Shown piece by piece: positions 33,222 to 45,200 of a stretch of DNA of 64,000 bases. The stretch lies in assembly GCA_903813345.2 (NCBI GenBank), contig CAIIXF020000002.1:13538150-13602149 (forward strand), in the 5' to 3' direction. The DNA comes from Owenia fusiformis (taxonomy: Eukaryota; Annelida; Polychaeta; Sabellida; Oweniidae). A model generated the notes under the pieces. The model made no database searches. It saw only the letters and a list, made by a program, of their open reading frames with translations, and had not been told where the DNA came from. Made by a program: the position numbers and the translations under genes. Positions within the stretch are counted from its first letter, which is position 1. The number at the start of each line of letters is the position of its first letter.

Positions 33222-33375
33222 AAAGCAGTTATGTACGGTCGGTTTGGATATTGGGTTCATCCCTCGTGAGATATGCACATCTACCTTCGGTCCCTACGGT
33301 CCCTCAGGTAGATATGCATATCTCCCTCTGGATAAACCCCATATCCAAAACCTCCCAGTACATAACCCTTATATA
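33222..33375. mobile_element. 155-bp foldback element
   Basis: GGTTTGGATATTGGGTTCAT and GAGATATGCACATCTACCT pair with AGGTAGATATGCATATCTCC and CCCCATATCCAAAACC. The arms are about 65 bp, the loop is short, and the outer GTTATGTAC words also match. Confidence 0.7.
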
Positions 33376-34184
33376 CGTACGGTTGCCGTTGCAAATATGA
33401 CATTATTCATCATCATCATTACTCAACAAGCGGTTACATACTATTAGTAGTGCAAACTAGGGTGATATAAATGACCAACTCTGCACTAAGGTTCCAATAC
33501 ACCAATGGAAAGCTAAGAGTATCCGCTTTAAGAATCTGACCTCCATTCGAATTTTTAGGAATGCAAAATTAGATATTAAATCTTTCATCACCAAGGGTCA
33601 TTTATTAATTTTATAAAAATCAGATTCAAAATGGCAAATACCCCAGATAGGCTGAGATAGGGGTCATTGAGTGCAGTGACCCCATTGTGCCACAAAATGC
33701 GTCCGAATTTGGTTTTCGTTAGAAAAGAAATTTGATATTTGAAAACAGTGCGTACATTTGAGTATACAAATTACTTATTTTCTCCTGAGAACATCAAGAT
33801 TGCAACAAGTGTGTATTAACTTTAAAAAATGCATGTATTAACATACGGGAAAAATATTTGGATATAAATCGACCTCCTTGGTAAAAATGATGAAAGCAAA
33901 ATTTTCCCCCGACGGAAACTCATCCTTTTTGTCACAAAGACAAAATGAAGGAACAAGTCTTTATAAACGATGGGGACCAGTGATTATGTAGATACATTCA
34001 ATCTAAAAATGAGAACTTATAAACTGGTTCTCTTCAGGAATATTTGACATTAATTAATACGTGTTAAAGGCTCTTTATGTTTGAATTTTTATTTGCATAA
34101 CCTATGAAGAAAAATCTACTTTTAGGGCTACTTTTTATTAAAAATCTTTCAAATTTCAAATATTTCTGAAAATCTTACAAATTG

Positions 34185-34790
34185 TCAACTTAATGGCCCC
34201 CTTTTGAATGGTAACAATATAATTTGGAATAGAAATAAATACTTTCATCTATATTGTTTTAAAAAACACATCAAACACTTGTTTTTTCTTGGTATCATGT
34301 TTCCAGAGTGAAATGAAACATCTTTCCGAACCTCATTGGAACAAAACGACATAAACACAACATGTTTAGGTCTCTCAATATTGTAATTGTACAAAGGAAA
34401 TTTTGGTTGATTTCAAAAAAGCATCTTGTTAATGAAATAAAAGGTTTTTCTTGATTTTTATCTATGTTGGGGGGATTTTGTTTTAATTTTTTGGATAGTT
34501 TTTTAAAATCAACCAAATATTCCTTTGTATAACTTTAATATTGAGAGGTCTAAAAACATGTTGTATATGCTATTTTGTTCCAACAAGGTTCGGAAAGATA
34601 TTTTATTTCATTCTCAAGGATTGGTAGAAAGGAGAAAAAACAATTGCACTAAAAAAACAAAAAATGTTAACAAAAACAGTTATATAACATATTTCTAAAT
34701 AATTTTTGCATTAAATTGTTGTCAATCAGTCAACATTACATTAAATACCATGTTTTTTTACAGAATGTTTTCAATGATTAACTTTATTTA
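34185..34790 (+). repeat. interspersed repeat, copy 2 of 3 (direct duplicate of 35328-35845)
   Basis: It shares ATTGTCAACTTAATGG, TCTATATTGTTTTA, CTTGGTATCATGTTTCC and GTTCCAACAAGGTTCGGAAA with the next copy about 1.1 kb downstream, and its right half with 19455-19680. Confidence 0.7.
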
Positions 34791-35327
34791 ACTATAAATT
34801 GATATGTTCCTTCAGGTTCAAAAAGGTTATAGGTCCAAATTATTTTCAAAAAATCTCTCCCATTGAAATAACACAGGGGTCGAAAATGATTTTCATGCTC
34901 AGTAACTTTAGTATTCATGAAGTAAACTAAACACTCAGCGTGCAAAAAACTTAGACAATTCAATTTTTACGTAGAAATATTTTTGGTGAATCTTTTACTA
35001 AATAGATATCCTGAAATCAGATTCGAACCCACCATTCCCCATTGGTTTACATGGGAATGACGATTTCGAAATTCATCAAGTTCCTCCATTCGTGACGTGG
35101 GGTCAGTTCACAGATGGCAGAATTTTTTTAGGAAATACATCCTAAAGAAATACATGTATTTATTTAGGATGTACATGTAGGCCTAGACTATATCCAATAG
35201 ACTGAGTTGCCTGAGAATTAAGTCTATTGATTAGTATGTCCCTCTTGTGGGATAAAACAAGAAAGGAGAGGTGAACTTTTTGAACACGCGTTTCTCTTAA
35301 ACCAGTCATCAAAACATTCTGAAAATA

Positions 35328-35845
35328 CACATCGTCAATTTAATGGTCATCTTTTGGATGGTAACATTATAATTTCAAATACATTTATATACTTTTTTCT
35401 ATATTGTTTTAGAAAACATATGAGACACTTCTTTTGTTCCTGGTATCATATGTTCGGAATGAAATGAAACATATATAGATCCGGGGTTTGTTTTAAGTTT
35501 TTGCATACTTATTGTAAAATCAACCAGAATGTCCTTTGTATAACCATAATATTGAGAAAAATGTTTTATATGCTATTTTGTTCCAACAAGGTTCGGAAAG
35601 GCATTTTATTTCATTCTCAAGAATTTGTAGAAAGGAATAAAAATCAATTGCACTAAAAAGCAAAAAATGTTAACAAAAACAGTTATATAAAATATATATA
35701 TATATATAATTTTTGCATTAAATTGTTGCCAATCGCTAAACATTAAATAAAGGACCGTGTCTTTTTACAGAATGTTTTCAATAATTGGTAAGAGAAAAAC
35801 ATTGTTGAATTCAGTTCACCGATAATATCGATACCTATCATCTCC
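35328..35845 (+). repeat. interspersed repeat, copy 3 of 3
   Basis: This is a shorter version of 34185-34790 in the same orientation. A (TA)n expansion at about 35694-35710 replaces ATATTTCTAAATAATTT of the other copies. Confidence 0.7.
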
Positions 35846-35849
35846 TGCA

Positions 35850-37130
35850 CACAATAGCATTAAAACGATTCAATTAAGTAGTAAGGTACAATTAAATGCT
35901 ATAAAAAGTAATACATCATATTGTCAAATGGAAATAAAGCTAGGGGAAGTAACAAATATGCAAATTAATTAGCCCAATCGGCCATTTTGAATGGCACTTC
36001 CTATGTAAACAAATCATTTTCAATCCCAAATTTTAACATACAGTATGTGGGCTATAGTCTGAATATTTTCATTCCAACAAAAAAAATCCAGACTACAGTG
36101 CTCACCATAAATAAATGACACCTGGATTTGCTGAAGTGAGGATTTCACATGTTATATAATAAAAACGAGAGAATTTCCAAGGGGCCATACATAATACATT
36201 AGTAGTTCAGAGTATACAAAATGTAAAATATACAAACCTAAAGGGATGTGTACCTAGACATTTTTGGAAAGTATGAAGTCTCAAATCACCATGGAATGGG
36301 GATAGAAAATCAAGATGCCATTTTATAGTGGGTCAGTTGCGTTAGTGATGTAGGTGTATTTCATACCTACTGAGGTTCTAGGTAAATCATACCTTATAAC
36401 TTGAAATTCCAAAATTCCAAAACATCGGTAAGCTACGTGTTTTCTTGGCCTATAGTCCATGGTATGACTTCCGAATATGAAGGATCCGTAGCACACTATA
36501 GCGCAGCAACATTTAAAGCAATATTTATGAAGGTGTATATGTCTTGATTCTTCTATAATACCATTTGCTGAAAAAACTTCCGGCTTTCGGGTCGAAGAAT
36601 GTCTTTCATCACGTACAAGGGATCAAAAAACGTAAATATTTTGATTCGAACTTTTATACATTTTATAAGACACAAACCGTTATTCTAAGCATACGAACAA
36701 AAAAAAGATTATCATAATGTAAAAATACTCTACAATTTTACTGTATATGTCGGTGTTTAATAAGTGTAATCACACAAGTGTATTTTTCAGATTTTGTTTT
36801 ATTTTCCAAATATGAGCCAAGCCGATTCAACAAAATTGTGTGGAATATTTAGACGGGGGCCCCTTTAGATAATTTATGATTGGGAACATCTTAGTCTTCT
36901 TACAATTTAAAACATTTTATTACCAGAATTTTTCTATATAATCGCAAGGGGTCTAACAACAAATTATTGTTCCTGTTTTATAAAACATAATACACTTAAC
37001 AAATAGGTACGATTTATATCTAATTAAATGTTACAGGGGTATTGGAATGTTCATATATTCCAAGGGCATGTCTAATAATCAATTTTAGTCATATGCAATC
37101 GAACGCCTTACAATTCTTCCTCGACGTTAC
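35850..37130. other. AT-rich sequence, no gene seen
   Basis: No supported exon, foldback or array was found. Confidence 0.4.
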
Positions 37131-37159
37131 TTGTGGCTATCATCAAGTTTTCTGGGATC

Positions 37160-37380
37160 TTAGCAATGTTGCAATGTGCAGATTGTTGCAATGTGTGCAA
37201 TCTGCAATCTGGATTGTTGCAATCTGTTTCATACTTCTCTCAGAATGGCAAACAATCTTAACAATCTTAGCATTTAATGTTGCAATGTGCAGATTGTTGC
37301 AATATGGTTTATACTTTCAGAATCTAATATAACCTTAACATTGTTGCAATATGAATATTGTTGCAATGTGGATTGTGCAA
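37160..37380 (+). repeat. short inverted copy of the ~108-bp minisatellite
   Basis: About two units with GCAATGTGCAGATTGTTGCA, TGCAATCTGGATTGTTG and CTCTCAGAATGGCAAACAAT. This is the reverse complement of the large array at 40500-42030. Confidence 0.8.
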
Positions 37381-37875
37381 TGTTAATAATTAATATTATT
37401 ATACGATATACACAATCTTTGTAATAGTAAACTATTTAGATGGTTACTCAATAGCAAATATAATGTGCAATATAATGTGTACACTATTGGAGTCAGTTTA
37501 AGATTGGTGCAAGAATTTTAAATCTTTTATTATGAACGTGCTGAAATATAGTTTTAATTACTTTCATTACTTTGTTTATTTTTTATTAAGAACTCTCTTT
37601 TGAAGTGGGAGAGTTGTATGTAGTCCCCATGCTTTGTTTCATCGTATCATATGGTATTAATGAGATGCTGCTTATGTGCAGTCTCTACCCAAAGTGATAT
37701 CTGCTCATTAAGAAGAAATTAAATACTGTTCAAGATAATGAATATTAATTAACATGGTCAATACAGAGCCAGTTGGAATTACAGTGAAATGTAAACTTAT
37801 TCAAACTTTGATTCATCCATATATCATAGGTGTTAGTTGAAATGAAGTCAATGTGAACATGTTCATATTTCTAAG

Positions 37876-38400
37876 TTGAAGGTTATAACATATCCAGGAA
37901 AAACAGTATATCTTTCACGATTCCTATCATCATACAGCAGACAATTTGAGAGGCATGATGCCATTGCTGCATTTGATGATCTGGAAGCCCTTGGGTTGGG
38001 TAAGAAAGAATTATTGAACAAATCCACAGTTGTCTTCAGCAAAGCAAATGCTGACATCATGACTGGTGAGGAATTGTTAGATTTTTCTGACAGTTTGACC
38101 AAGATTGATGGCAAACTCACAACAGATGTTTACATGGAAAAGTATAATGAAGAAGTTCGCTTCCCACCTATAAGTTCCAGTATAAACGAAAATCAGTTGG
38201 CTAGGAAAATGGAGAAATGCAATAAAGACCATGAAATAAAGCAACATTTCAAAAAATTCATGTTAACAGTTTTTGTCATGAATTACAGCTGATTCCTAAA
38301 TGCTTTGAAAGCTCTGATTCAGACATTGAAATCAATGTTTTACTTCACAGTGTCAGATGTGGTATTCAGTGCTCAACCGGGAACACCACTTGCAACTAAG
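37876..38400 (+). pseudogene. unidentified protein-coding remnant
   Basis: The frame 37876-38289 encodes about 138 residues with good protein-like composition (DAIAAFDDLEALGLGKKELL, TGEELLDFSDSLTKIDGKL). I do not recognise the family. The upstream codons are open back to about 37861 and an AG sits at 37874, so it may be an exon. Past 38250 another frame reads SFCHELQLIPKCFESSDSDI and CGIQCST, suggesting a frame shift and a decaying copy. It lies between inverted minisatellite arrays, where transposon-borne or captured gene pieces would be expected. Confidence 0.45.
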
Positions 38401-39460
38401 ATTGTATTGTATCGCATTGTATTGTTATTATAGATAAATCATAAAAATCTCAGTCTGATTTATTTATTTCTTATATTGAAAATAGAATTACATGGGATGC
38501 AATGTAATGATAACTTTTCCTAAACCTTTCCCAAACTGTTTGGATTTATCATGTAATAAAATTTTGGCAAAAACATGTTATTCTGTTAATAATTTCAGAT
38601 GTGAAGATTATGAAAATCTAAATATTATAAAAATATTATTCAACTTTTACTCAATTAACCTTTCTATGACATACTTAATGGAAGATTATCCAATTCATTT
38701 GTTTACTCAGAACATGCTTAGTAATATGACCTAGTTAATAATTTAGCATGCATCAAATTGGCTATGTATAATTGGAGTAAACCATGCCCCAAACTTCATA
38801 AATAGTCCAGGAGTAAACAAATGAAACAGAACAGATTATCCTAATGTTTCGGCTTGAAATTCTATATCTCTGCTCATATGAGTATACTGGAAGATAGAAT
38901 ATCTATCAGCTATTTCAATGTTAGAGCTTTTTACACTTGCTCAATGCAGAGTTTTCACATTTCAATAAGACATTTCCATTTTAAACTTTCTATTCTGCAA
39001 AGTCCTATATTAATCATTGTTATGTGATAACTAATAAATGTTTCATAATTCAATCATTATGGAAATTATGTGAAAGTTTAAAATGCAGAAATTGTTCACT
39101 AAATATCAAGTGCGTCAATGAAAAATATATGTACATAAAATTATATTCATTAATTTTGCGCTAACAAGATTTGCGAATGGTCTTTAAAAAAGTATCTTGT
39201 ATCATTTTGAAATAAAGCATATTATTTTAGAAAATAGAAATCCCATCCGAAAAAGTTTTCAAAAGTTAATTACTTTAAACTCATCTCTAGTCTTTGATAT
39301 CCTTTGAGAGGGGAATCCATTTAGGCCTATTCTATTTTCAAGATGACATCTGAATCCAAATTATTCACTGGAAATCAAATTAGTTTCAACTTTTGAAATG
39401 TGTGTTCTAACAATGGTCATTGTCTATCAACAAATAAAAGTGTTACCAACAATTGCCTGG
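38401..39460. other. AT-rich sequence, no gene seen
   Basis: A short ATTGTATTGTATCGCATTG simple-sequence patch at about 38400 is the only structure noted. Confidence 0.4.
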
Positions 39461-40193
39461 TCAAAGGAGCACGTAGGTTATCGCAAACAATTTCAAACGA
39501 TTCTAACTTGAATTATGAATATTTTTTGATCATCAACATGGGTGTATCTTTTAGATCCATTCATTATATTCAAGAAAAGTATATATATAATGATAATTTA
39601 GTTAATCAGACCTAAGTGATATTGAAGGGGCAATGGACCAATCAACATACTTTTTCAAAAATGTTGACCTAATTTTCACTAAAAATGCAACCTATTATTA
39701 TATTGTTGAATGCATAATTAAAATGTGCTTTGAGACATGTTCGATTTCCTAAAAGGAAAATTTGATTGCTCCAGGGACTTTAAAGATATTCAATTTGGAT
39801 GACCAAAATGAACTGAAACCAATGGATAGCATGAGATTTTTCAATGGAGAAATAACATGGGGAACACTTATCTTAATGCAATTAAGTTTTTCTTTCAAGA
39901 ACTATTTGATACATCAAAATAAAGAATAGTAATGCATTAAACATTGTAAAAAATGATTGCATTTTTGGTGAAAATGGGGTCAACATCTTCAAAATGGGGT
40001 CAAAAAGTCTGTTGATGGGTTAATTGCTAGTTAAATATCTCCGAGTTTGTTTGAATTTATTATTACTGTGCATAATTTTCTTTGAGATAATGAATTGATC
40101 TAAAAGATAAACTTGTCTTCATTGTCAGAAAATAGTCATAATCCAAGATATAACCTTCTGAAATTGTTTGCGATAACCCACGTGCTCCTTTGA
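39461..40193. mobile_element. 733-bp TIR element
   Basis: TCAAAGGAGCACGTAGGTTA then TCGCAAACAATTT at 39461-39495 recurs in reverse complement at 40159-40193 with two or three mismatches. The interior is AT-rich with no frame. The target duplication is not clear. Confidence 0.65.
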
Positions 40194-40499
40194 TTTAACC
40201 CTTCACTGAAAGCAGGTGAGTGCACTCTGATCTGGTCAAAACTACAAATCCATCTAAAATCGATGACATCTTGTATCTCCGTCTTAAGCCTTTTGTTGTT
40301 TACAATTGTGAAAAGCTATAAGACCAAAGAGGATTATACATTTAATTAATAAGGTCTCTCTTGGATTGAGCCTTTGGACCATCATAGAACTCAAAACCCA
40401 CAGCCATCCATTACGATACAATAACTTTCCTAGAAATACAATAGTTAAAAATACTATTAAAATAAGATAATTCTTTTGGAATATTAATAAAAGCAGTAC

Positions 40500-42030
40500 T
40501 GTGAGTAAGATTGTTGGCCATTCTGAAAGAAGTATAAAACAGATTGCACAATCCAGATTGCAGATTGCACACATTGCAACAATCTGCACATTGCAACATT
40601 GCTAAGATTGTTGAGATTGTTGACCATTCTGAGACGAGAAGTAAAAACAGATTGCACAATCCAGATTGCAGTTTGCACACATTGCAACAATCTGCACATT
40701 GCAACATTGCTTAGATTGTTAAGATTGTTTATTGAGATTGTTGGCCATTCTTAGTAGTATAAAACAGATTGTACAATCCAGATTGCAGTTTGCACACATT
40801 GCAACAATGTGCACATTGCAACATTGCTAACATTGTTAAGATTGTTGGCCATTCTGAAAGGAGAAGTATAAAACAGATTGCACAATCCAGATTGCAGTTT
40901 GCACACATTGCAACAATCTGCACATTGCAACATTGCTAACATTGTTAAGATTGTTGGTCATTCTGAAAGGAGAAGTATAAAACAGATTGTACAATCCAGA
41001 TTGCAGTTTGCACACATTGCAACAATCTGTACATTGCAACATTGCTAACATTGTTCAGATTGTTGGCCATTCTGAGAGAAGTATAAACAGATTGTACAAT
41101 CCAGATTGCAGTTTGCACATATTGCAACAATCTGTACATTGCAACATTGCTAAGATTGTTAAGATTGTTGGCCATTTTGAGACGAGAAGTATAAAACAGA
41201 TTGCACAATCCAGATTGCAGATTGCACACATTGCAACAATCTGCACATTGCAACATTGCTAACATTGTTAAGATTGTTGACCATTCTGAGGGGAGAAGTA
41301 CAAAACAGATTGTACAATCCAGATTGCAGTTTGCACACATTGCAACAATCTATACATTGCAACATTGCTAACATTGTTAAGATTGTTGACCATTCTAAGG
41401 GGAGAAGTACAAAACAGATTGTACAATCCAGATTGCAGTCTGCACACATTGCAACAATCTATACATTGCAACATTGCTAACATTGTTAAGATTGTTGGTC
41501 ATTCTGAGGGGAGAAGTATAAAACAGATTGCACAATCTAGATTGCAGATTGCACACTTTGCAACAATCTGCACATTGCAACATTGCTAAGATTGTGAAGA
41601 TTGTTGGCCATTCTGAGAGAAGTATAAAACAGATTGTACAATCCAGATTGCAGTTTGCACACATTGCAACAATGTGCACATTGCAACATTGCTAACATTG
41701 TTAAGATTGTCGGTCATTCTGAAAGGAGAAGTATAAAACAGATTGCACAATCCAGAGTGCAGTTTGCGCACATTGCAACATTGCTAACATTGTTAAGATT
41801 GTTGGTCATTCTGAGAGAAGTATAAAACAGATTGTACAATCCAGATTGCAGATTGCACACATTGCAACAATCTGCACATTGCAACATTGCTAACATTGTT
41901 AAGATTGTTGGCCATTCTGAGAGAAGTATAAAACAGATTGTACAATCAAGCAGATTGCAGATTGCACACATTGCAACAATCTGCACTGGCATTGTAACAT
42001 TGAGAGAGAAGTATAGAACAGATTGCAATA
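40500..42030 (-). repeat. ~108-bp minisatellite, about 14 units
   Basis: The unit contains ATTGTTGGCCATTCTGA, GAGAAGTATAAAACAGATTG, ACAATCCAGATTGCAG and ACATTGCAACAATCTGCACA. Units vary mainly by GAGAG versus GAAAGGAG and by C/T changes. Because 108 is divisible by three, several frames stay open on both strands; none is a credible gene. Confidence 0.9.
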
Positions 42031-42034
42031 GCGC

Positions 42035-42458
42035 AGATGCGAGTAGGTAGTTACCAGATTCACCACCAGATGGCCCGTACGGGTCAGATAGCATGGCGGG
42101 TATGGTAGAAAGTTCCCTTTAACTTAAATTACATCTATCTGTGTGGTTCAATTTTCATATAACCCTTATGTATCTAATAGTTATGCAAATTGAAATATGT
42201 CCAGTAAAAGAAAATGTTATCTGTCCAATACAAGATAAGATAATTCACTTTTTGTGATTTTGTAACATGGGCTCTATGGGGAATCAACCCGAACTAGAAG
42301 TCACATTTTCAAAAAAAATTTAATTTTCAAAGTTGATAGACAATTTTCGAAACCATATTTTTAGATGAACTTTTACATGCAGATTTCAAATATGACATCA
42401 CTTTGACTGAATTTTGAATATTTAATGACGTAAATCAAGATTATTTCTACTCGCATCT
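42035..42458. mobile_element. 424-bp element with 12-bp perfect TIR AGATGCGAGTAG
   Basis: AGATGCGAGTAG begins and CTACTCGCATCT ends the element. It is inserted in the end of the minisatellite, since ATTGCAGATTGTCAACAATC continues just after it. A partial copy in the opposite orientation lies at about 50190-50578. Confidence 0.7.
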
Positions 42459-42673
42459 ATTCTATTCAGATTGCAGATTGTCAACAATCTTACAGACAAA
42501 ATGCAATGTGTAAGTGATTTAACATAGGAGTCAATGGAGAAGCAGATTGTTTTCAGTTTGCTAGAGGTACCCTATTGTCCATAGCTAAAATTTTGCCAAA
42601 GGAAATGGGCCTCAAATTTGGGCCCACTTTTTGGTTTTAGGGGGAAGTTTTTTCTCAGACCAGAAGTTTGCCC

Positions 42674-42694
42674 CACCCCCCCCCCCCCCCCCCC
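42674..42694 (+). repeat. poly-C tract
   Basis: An uninterrupted run of about twenty Cs, flanked by CCCCA and TTGTTGGTTCCCAGATCCGC. Length is likely polymorphic or prone to sequencing error. Confidence 0.8.
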
Positions 42695-42892
42695 TTGTTG
42701 GTTCCCAGATCCGCCCCTGCCAAAATTGGCCCAATATTGTGAAATAATATTGTAGTAGAGCTATCGCCCAGAAATCTCGCAGAGCAACGACTAAAAAAGG
42801 ATGCTGTCCCGCCTAAAAATATTTTCATTCAATAATTCCAGAAATCTTCGTAAGTACCAACCATAAATGTTAGTTTAATGTTTGGATTTAGA

Positions 42893-45115
42893 GAGTGACC
42901 ACAACATTGTCTTCATAGATGTCAAAGTGCACGCATCAAGATCAAAGCGTCCGCCTAGAAAGACCTACCGCTATGCCAAGGCAGATTGGGATAAGATGAG
43001 AGATGACATCAACTCAATGTCCAAATCTGTACTCTAGATGCCAAATTCATCATCCCCAGATGAAATTTGGGAGAAGTTCAAGGATGGAGTCACCGCTGCC
43101 ATGGAAAGCTATATTCCATCCAAATTGATTACCCATAAGAACAAACTACCATGGGTAACATACAAAATCATCAAGCTCATGCGCAGACGAGACAGACACT
43201 TCAGCAAACGACACCACTCAAATGACCACATGAAGAAATACAAAACGCTTCGTTCATTGGTCCAACGTGAAACTAGAGCAGCATACTGGTCATATGTCGA
43301 AAACATCATCACAGAAGCTACACCAGAGGAAACATCACCTGGAGCCATTATGACCAAACCAAAGCGCCTCTTTTCATATCTGAAGAGCCTACGCCAAGAT
43401 GCCGACAGTGTGGCTCCTTTAAAGAGGGATGGAGTATTGGCTAGCGACAACATCAGCAAAGCCAATATACTGAACGATCAATTCCAATCAGTATTCTCAA
43501 AAGATCCGAGAACTCCATTGCCAGACAAGGGCCCAAGCCCCCACCCTACGATGCCAGGGATAGAAGTCACCCAAGAGGGAGTACTGAAGATGCTGCTTGG
43601 CCTGAACCCCAACAAGGCTAGTGGACCTGATGGAATATCTCCTAGAGTACTGAAGACCCTGGCTAACGAGATATCTCCATCCTTAACAACCATCATTCAG
43701 CGCTCCTTAAACCATGGCAAAGTACCAAAGGATTGGAAGGCTGCGAACATCGTGCCAGTCTTCAAAAAGGGAGAGCGATACAAGGCATCCAACTACCGAC
43801 CCGTGTCTCTGACCTGTATCTGTTGCCAGTTGACAGAACACATCATCACTAGCAACATGATGTCATTCCTTGAAACCAAAGGAATACTATATCCTCTACA
43901 ACACGGTTTTAGGTCGAAAAGGTCATGTGAGACGCAGCTTATTGAGTTCTAACATGATCTTGTTTCAGCCAATGATGCCAACAAGCAGATAGACGTTATC
44001 ATAATGGACTTTGCTAAAGCCTTTGATAAGGTCTCTCACCGTCATCTTGCTTATAAGCTCGACTACTATGGCATCAGAGGACAAACCAATGCCTGGATCT
44101 CTGACTTTCTGTCTGGTAGAACCCAGAAAGTCAGTGTGGATGGTGCTTCATCTGAAATCGGACAGGTAACATCTGGCGTGCCACAGGGAACGGTATTGGG
44201 ACCGATATTATTCCTGCTGTATATTAACGACCTCCCAGATGCTCTACAACATACAACCCTCCGATTATTCGCTGATGACAGCATCATCTACAGAGAAGTA
44301 AAGACACCACAAGATGCCACTCTACTGCAAGAAGATCTGAATGCAGCTGTAGAATGGGAGAAAACTTGGCTGATGAAGTTTCATCCTGCAAATGTACTGC
44401 ATTGTCTGCCAAGTTGAATCCCAAAATCTACAAGTATGAAATGAGTGGACACACCTTGGAGCATATACCATCTGCTAGCTACCTTGGTGTTACCTTACAA
44501 GACAACCTCAAATTGAACCAGCACATAGACAAGTCTATATCCAAGAGCAACCAACTTCTTGGCATGCTGAGAAGACACCTGTTGAAGGCCCCTCGCCACA
44601 CAAAGCAGCAGATGGCTTACTTTACTCTAGTAAGACAAAGACTGGAGTATGCTGCTGCTGTATGGGATCCACACACCCAAACCCACATAGCTGCACTAGA
44701 AATGGTCCAACGAAGAGCTGCACGCTATGTGATGAATGACTACAGTCGTTACAGCTCAGTGACAACAATGCTGAATACACTACAATGGACACCACTTGAA
44801 ACGAGGAGACAGCAACAACGGTTGACGATGATGTATAAGATCAAACAACAACTTGTTGCAATCCAACCAGACACATACCTCATGCCTCTCCAGCGCAGAT
44901 CAAGGACTTCAAATAGTGAGAGCTTCCAGAGGTACAGTTGCAGGAAGGATGCAATGCTCCATTCCTTTTTCCCACGCACCATACCTGAGTGGAATATACT
45001 ACCTGACAGCATTGTATCAAGGGAAAGATCAACACCCGGTGATTTCAGCGGGAAGTGGCGTTTCGTTCAGTGGATGAGCTGCGCGCGCACGCATAAATGT
45101 GATTATCCAATATAA
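42893..45115 (+). pseudogene. LINE ORF2, reverse transcriptase region
   Basis: The pieces are 42893-43036 (ending at a stop), 43038-43952, 44004-44417 and 44354-45115. Visible motifs: NKASGPDGISPRVLK, VPVFKKGERYKASNYRPVSL, DFAKAFDKVSHRHL (first Asp), GVPQGTVLGPILFLLYINDL, LFADDSIIY (near 44267, catalytic Asp pair) and SYLGVTLQDNL. The first part of the endonuclease is absent. A premature stop replaces a glutamine-like position near 43952 (EF* HDL), and one frame shift occurs near 44390. Inactive but relatively well preserved. Confidence 0.85.
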
Positions 45116-45200
45116 TTAGGGGAGGGCTTACTTCGGTCCAAAGCCTTCTCTATATTCCGGCTTTGAGGAGGAAGATTGAGCTGCCTTAGTATTATAAATA
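42893..45200 (+). mobile_element. 5'-truncated LINE, CR1/jockey-like
   Basis: The copy begins with the last endonuclease motif (SDHNIVFIDVKV at about 42893), keeps the whole RT and C-terminal region, and ends with a 3' tail carrying GGAGGGCTTACTTCGGTCC with AAAGCCTTCTC, a small stem. Its GC content is higher than that of its surroundings. A piece of the same 3' end lies on the minus strand at 56098-56165. Confidence 0.8.

Noticed and set aside
40500-42030. CRISPR-like array
   Set aside because: Units are tandem without unique spacers and the context is clearly animal nuclear DNA.
40284-42094. Many overlapping open frames of 60-130 codons on both strands
   Set aside because: All derive from the ~108-bp minisatellite, whose length keeps several frames open.
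42674-42694. Poly-C run as a G-quadruplex or regulatory signal
   Set aside because: Could form structure on the minus strand, but a homopolymer of this kind is more simply a repeat-edge or slippage product; no gene nearby would use it.
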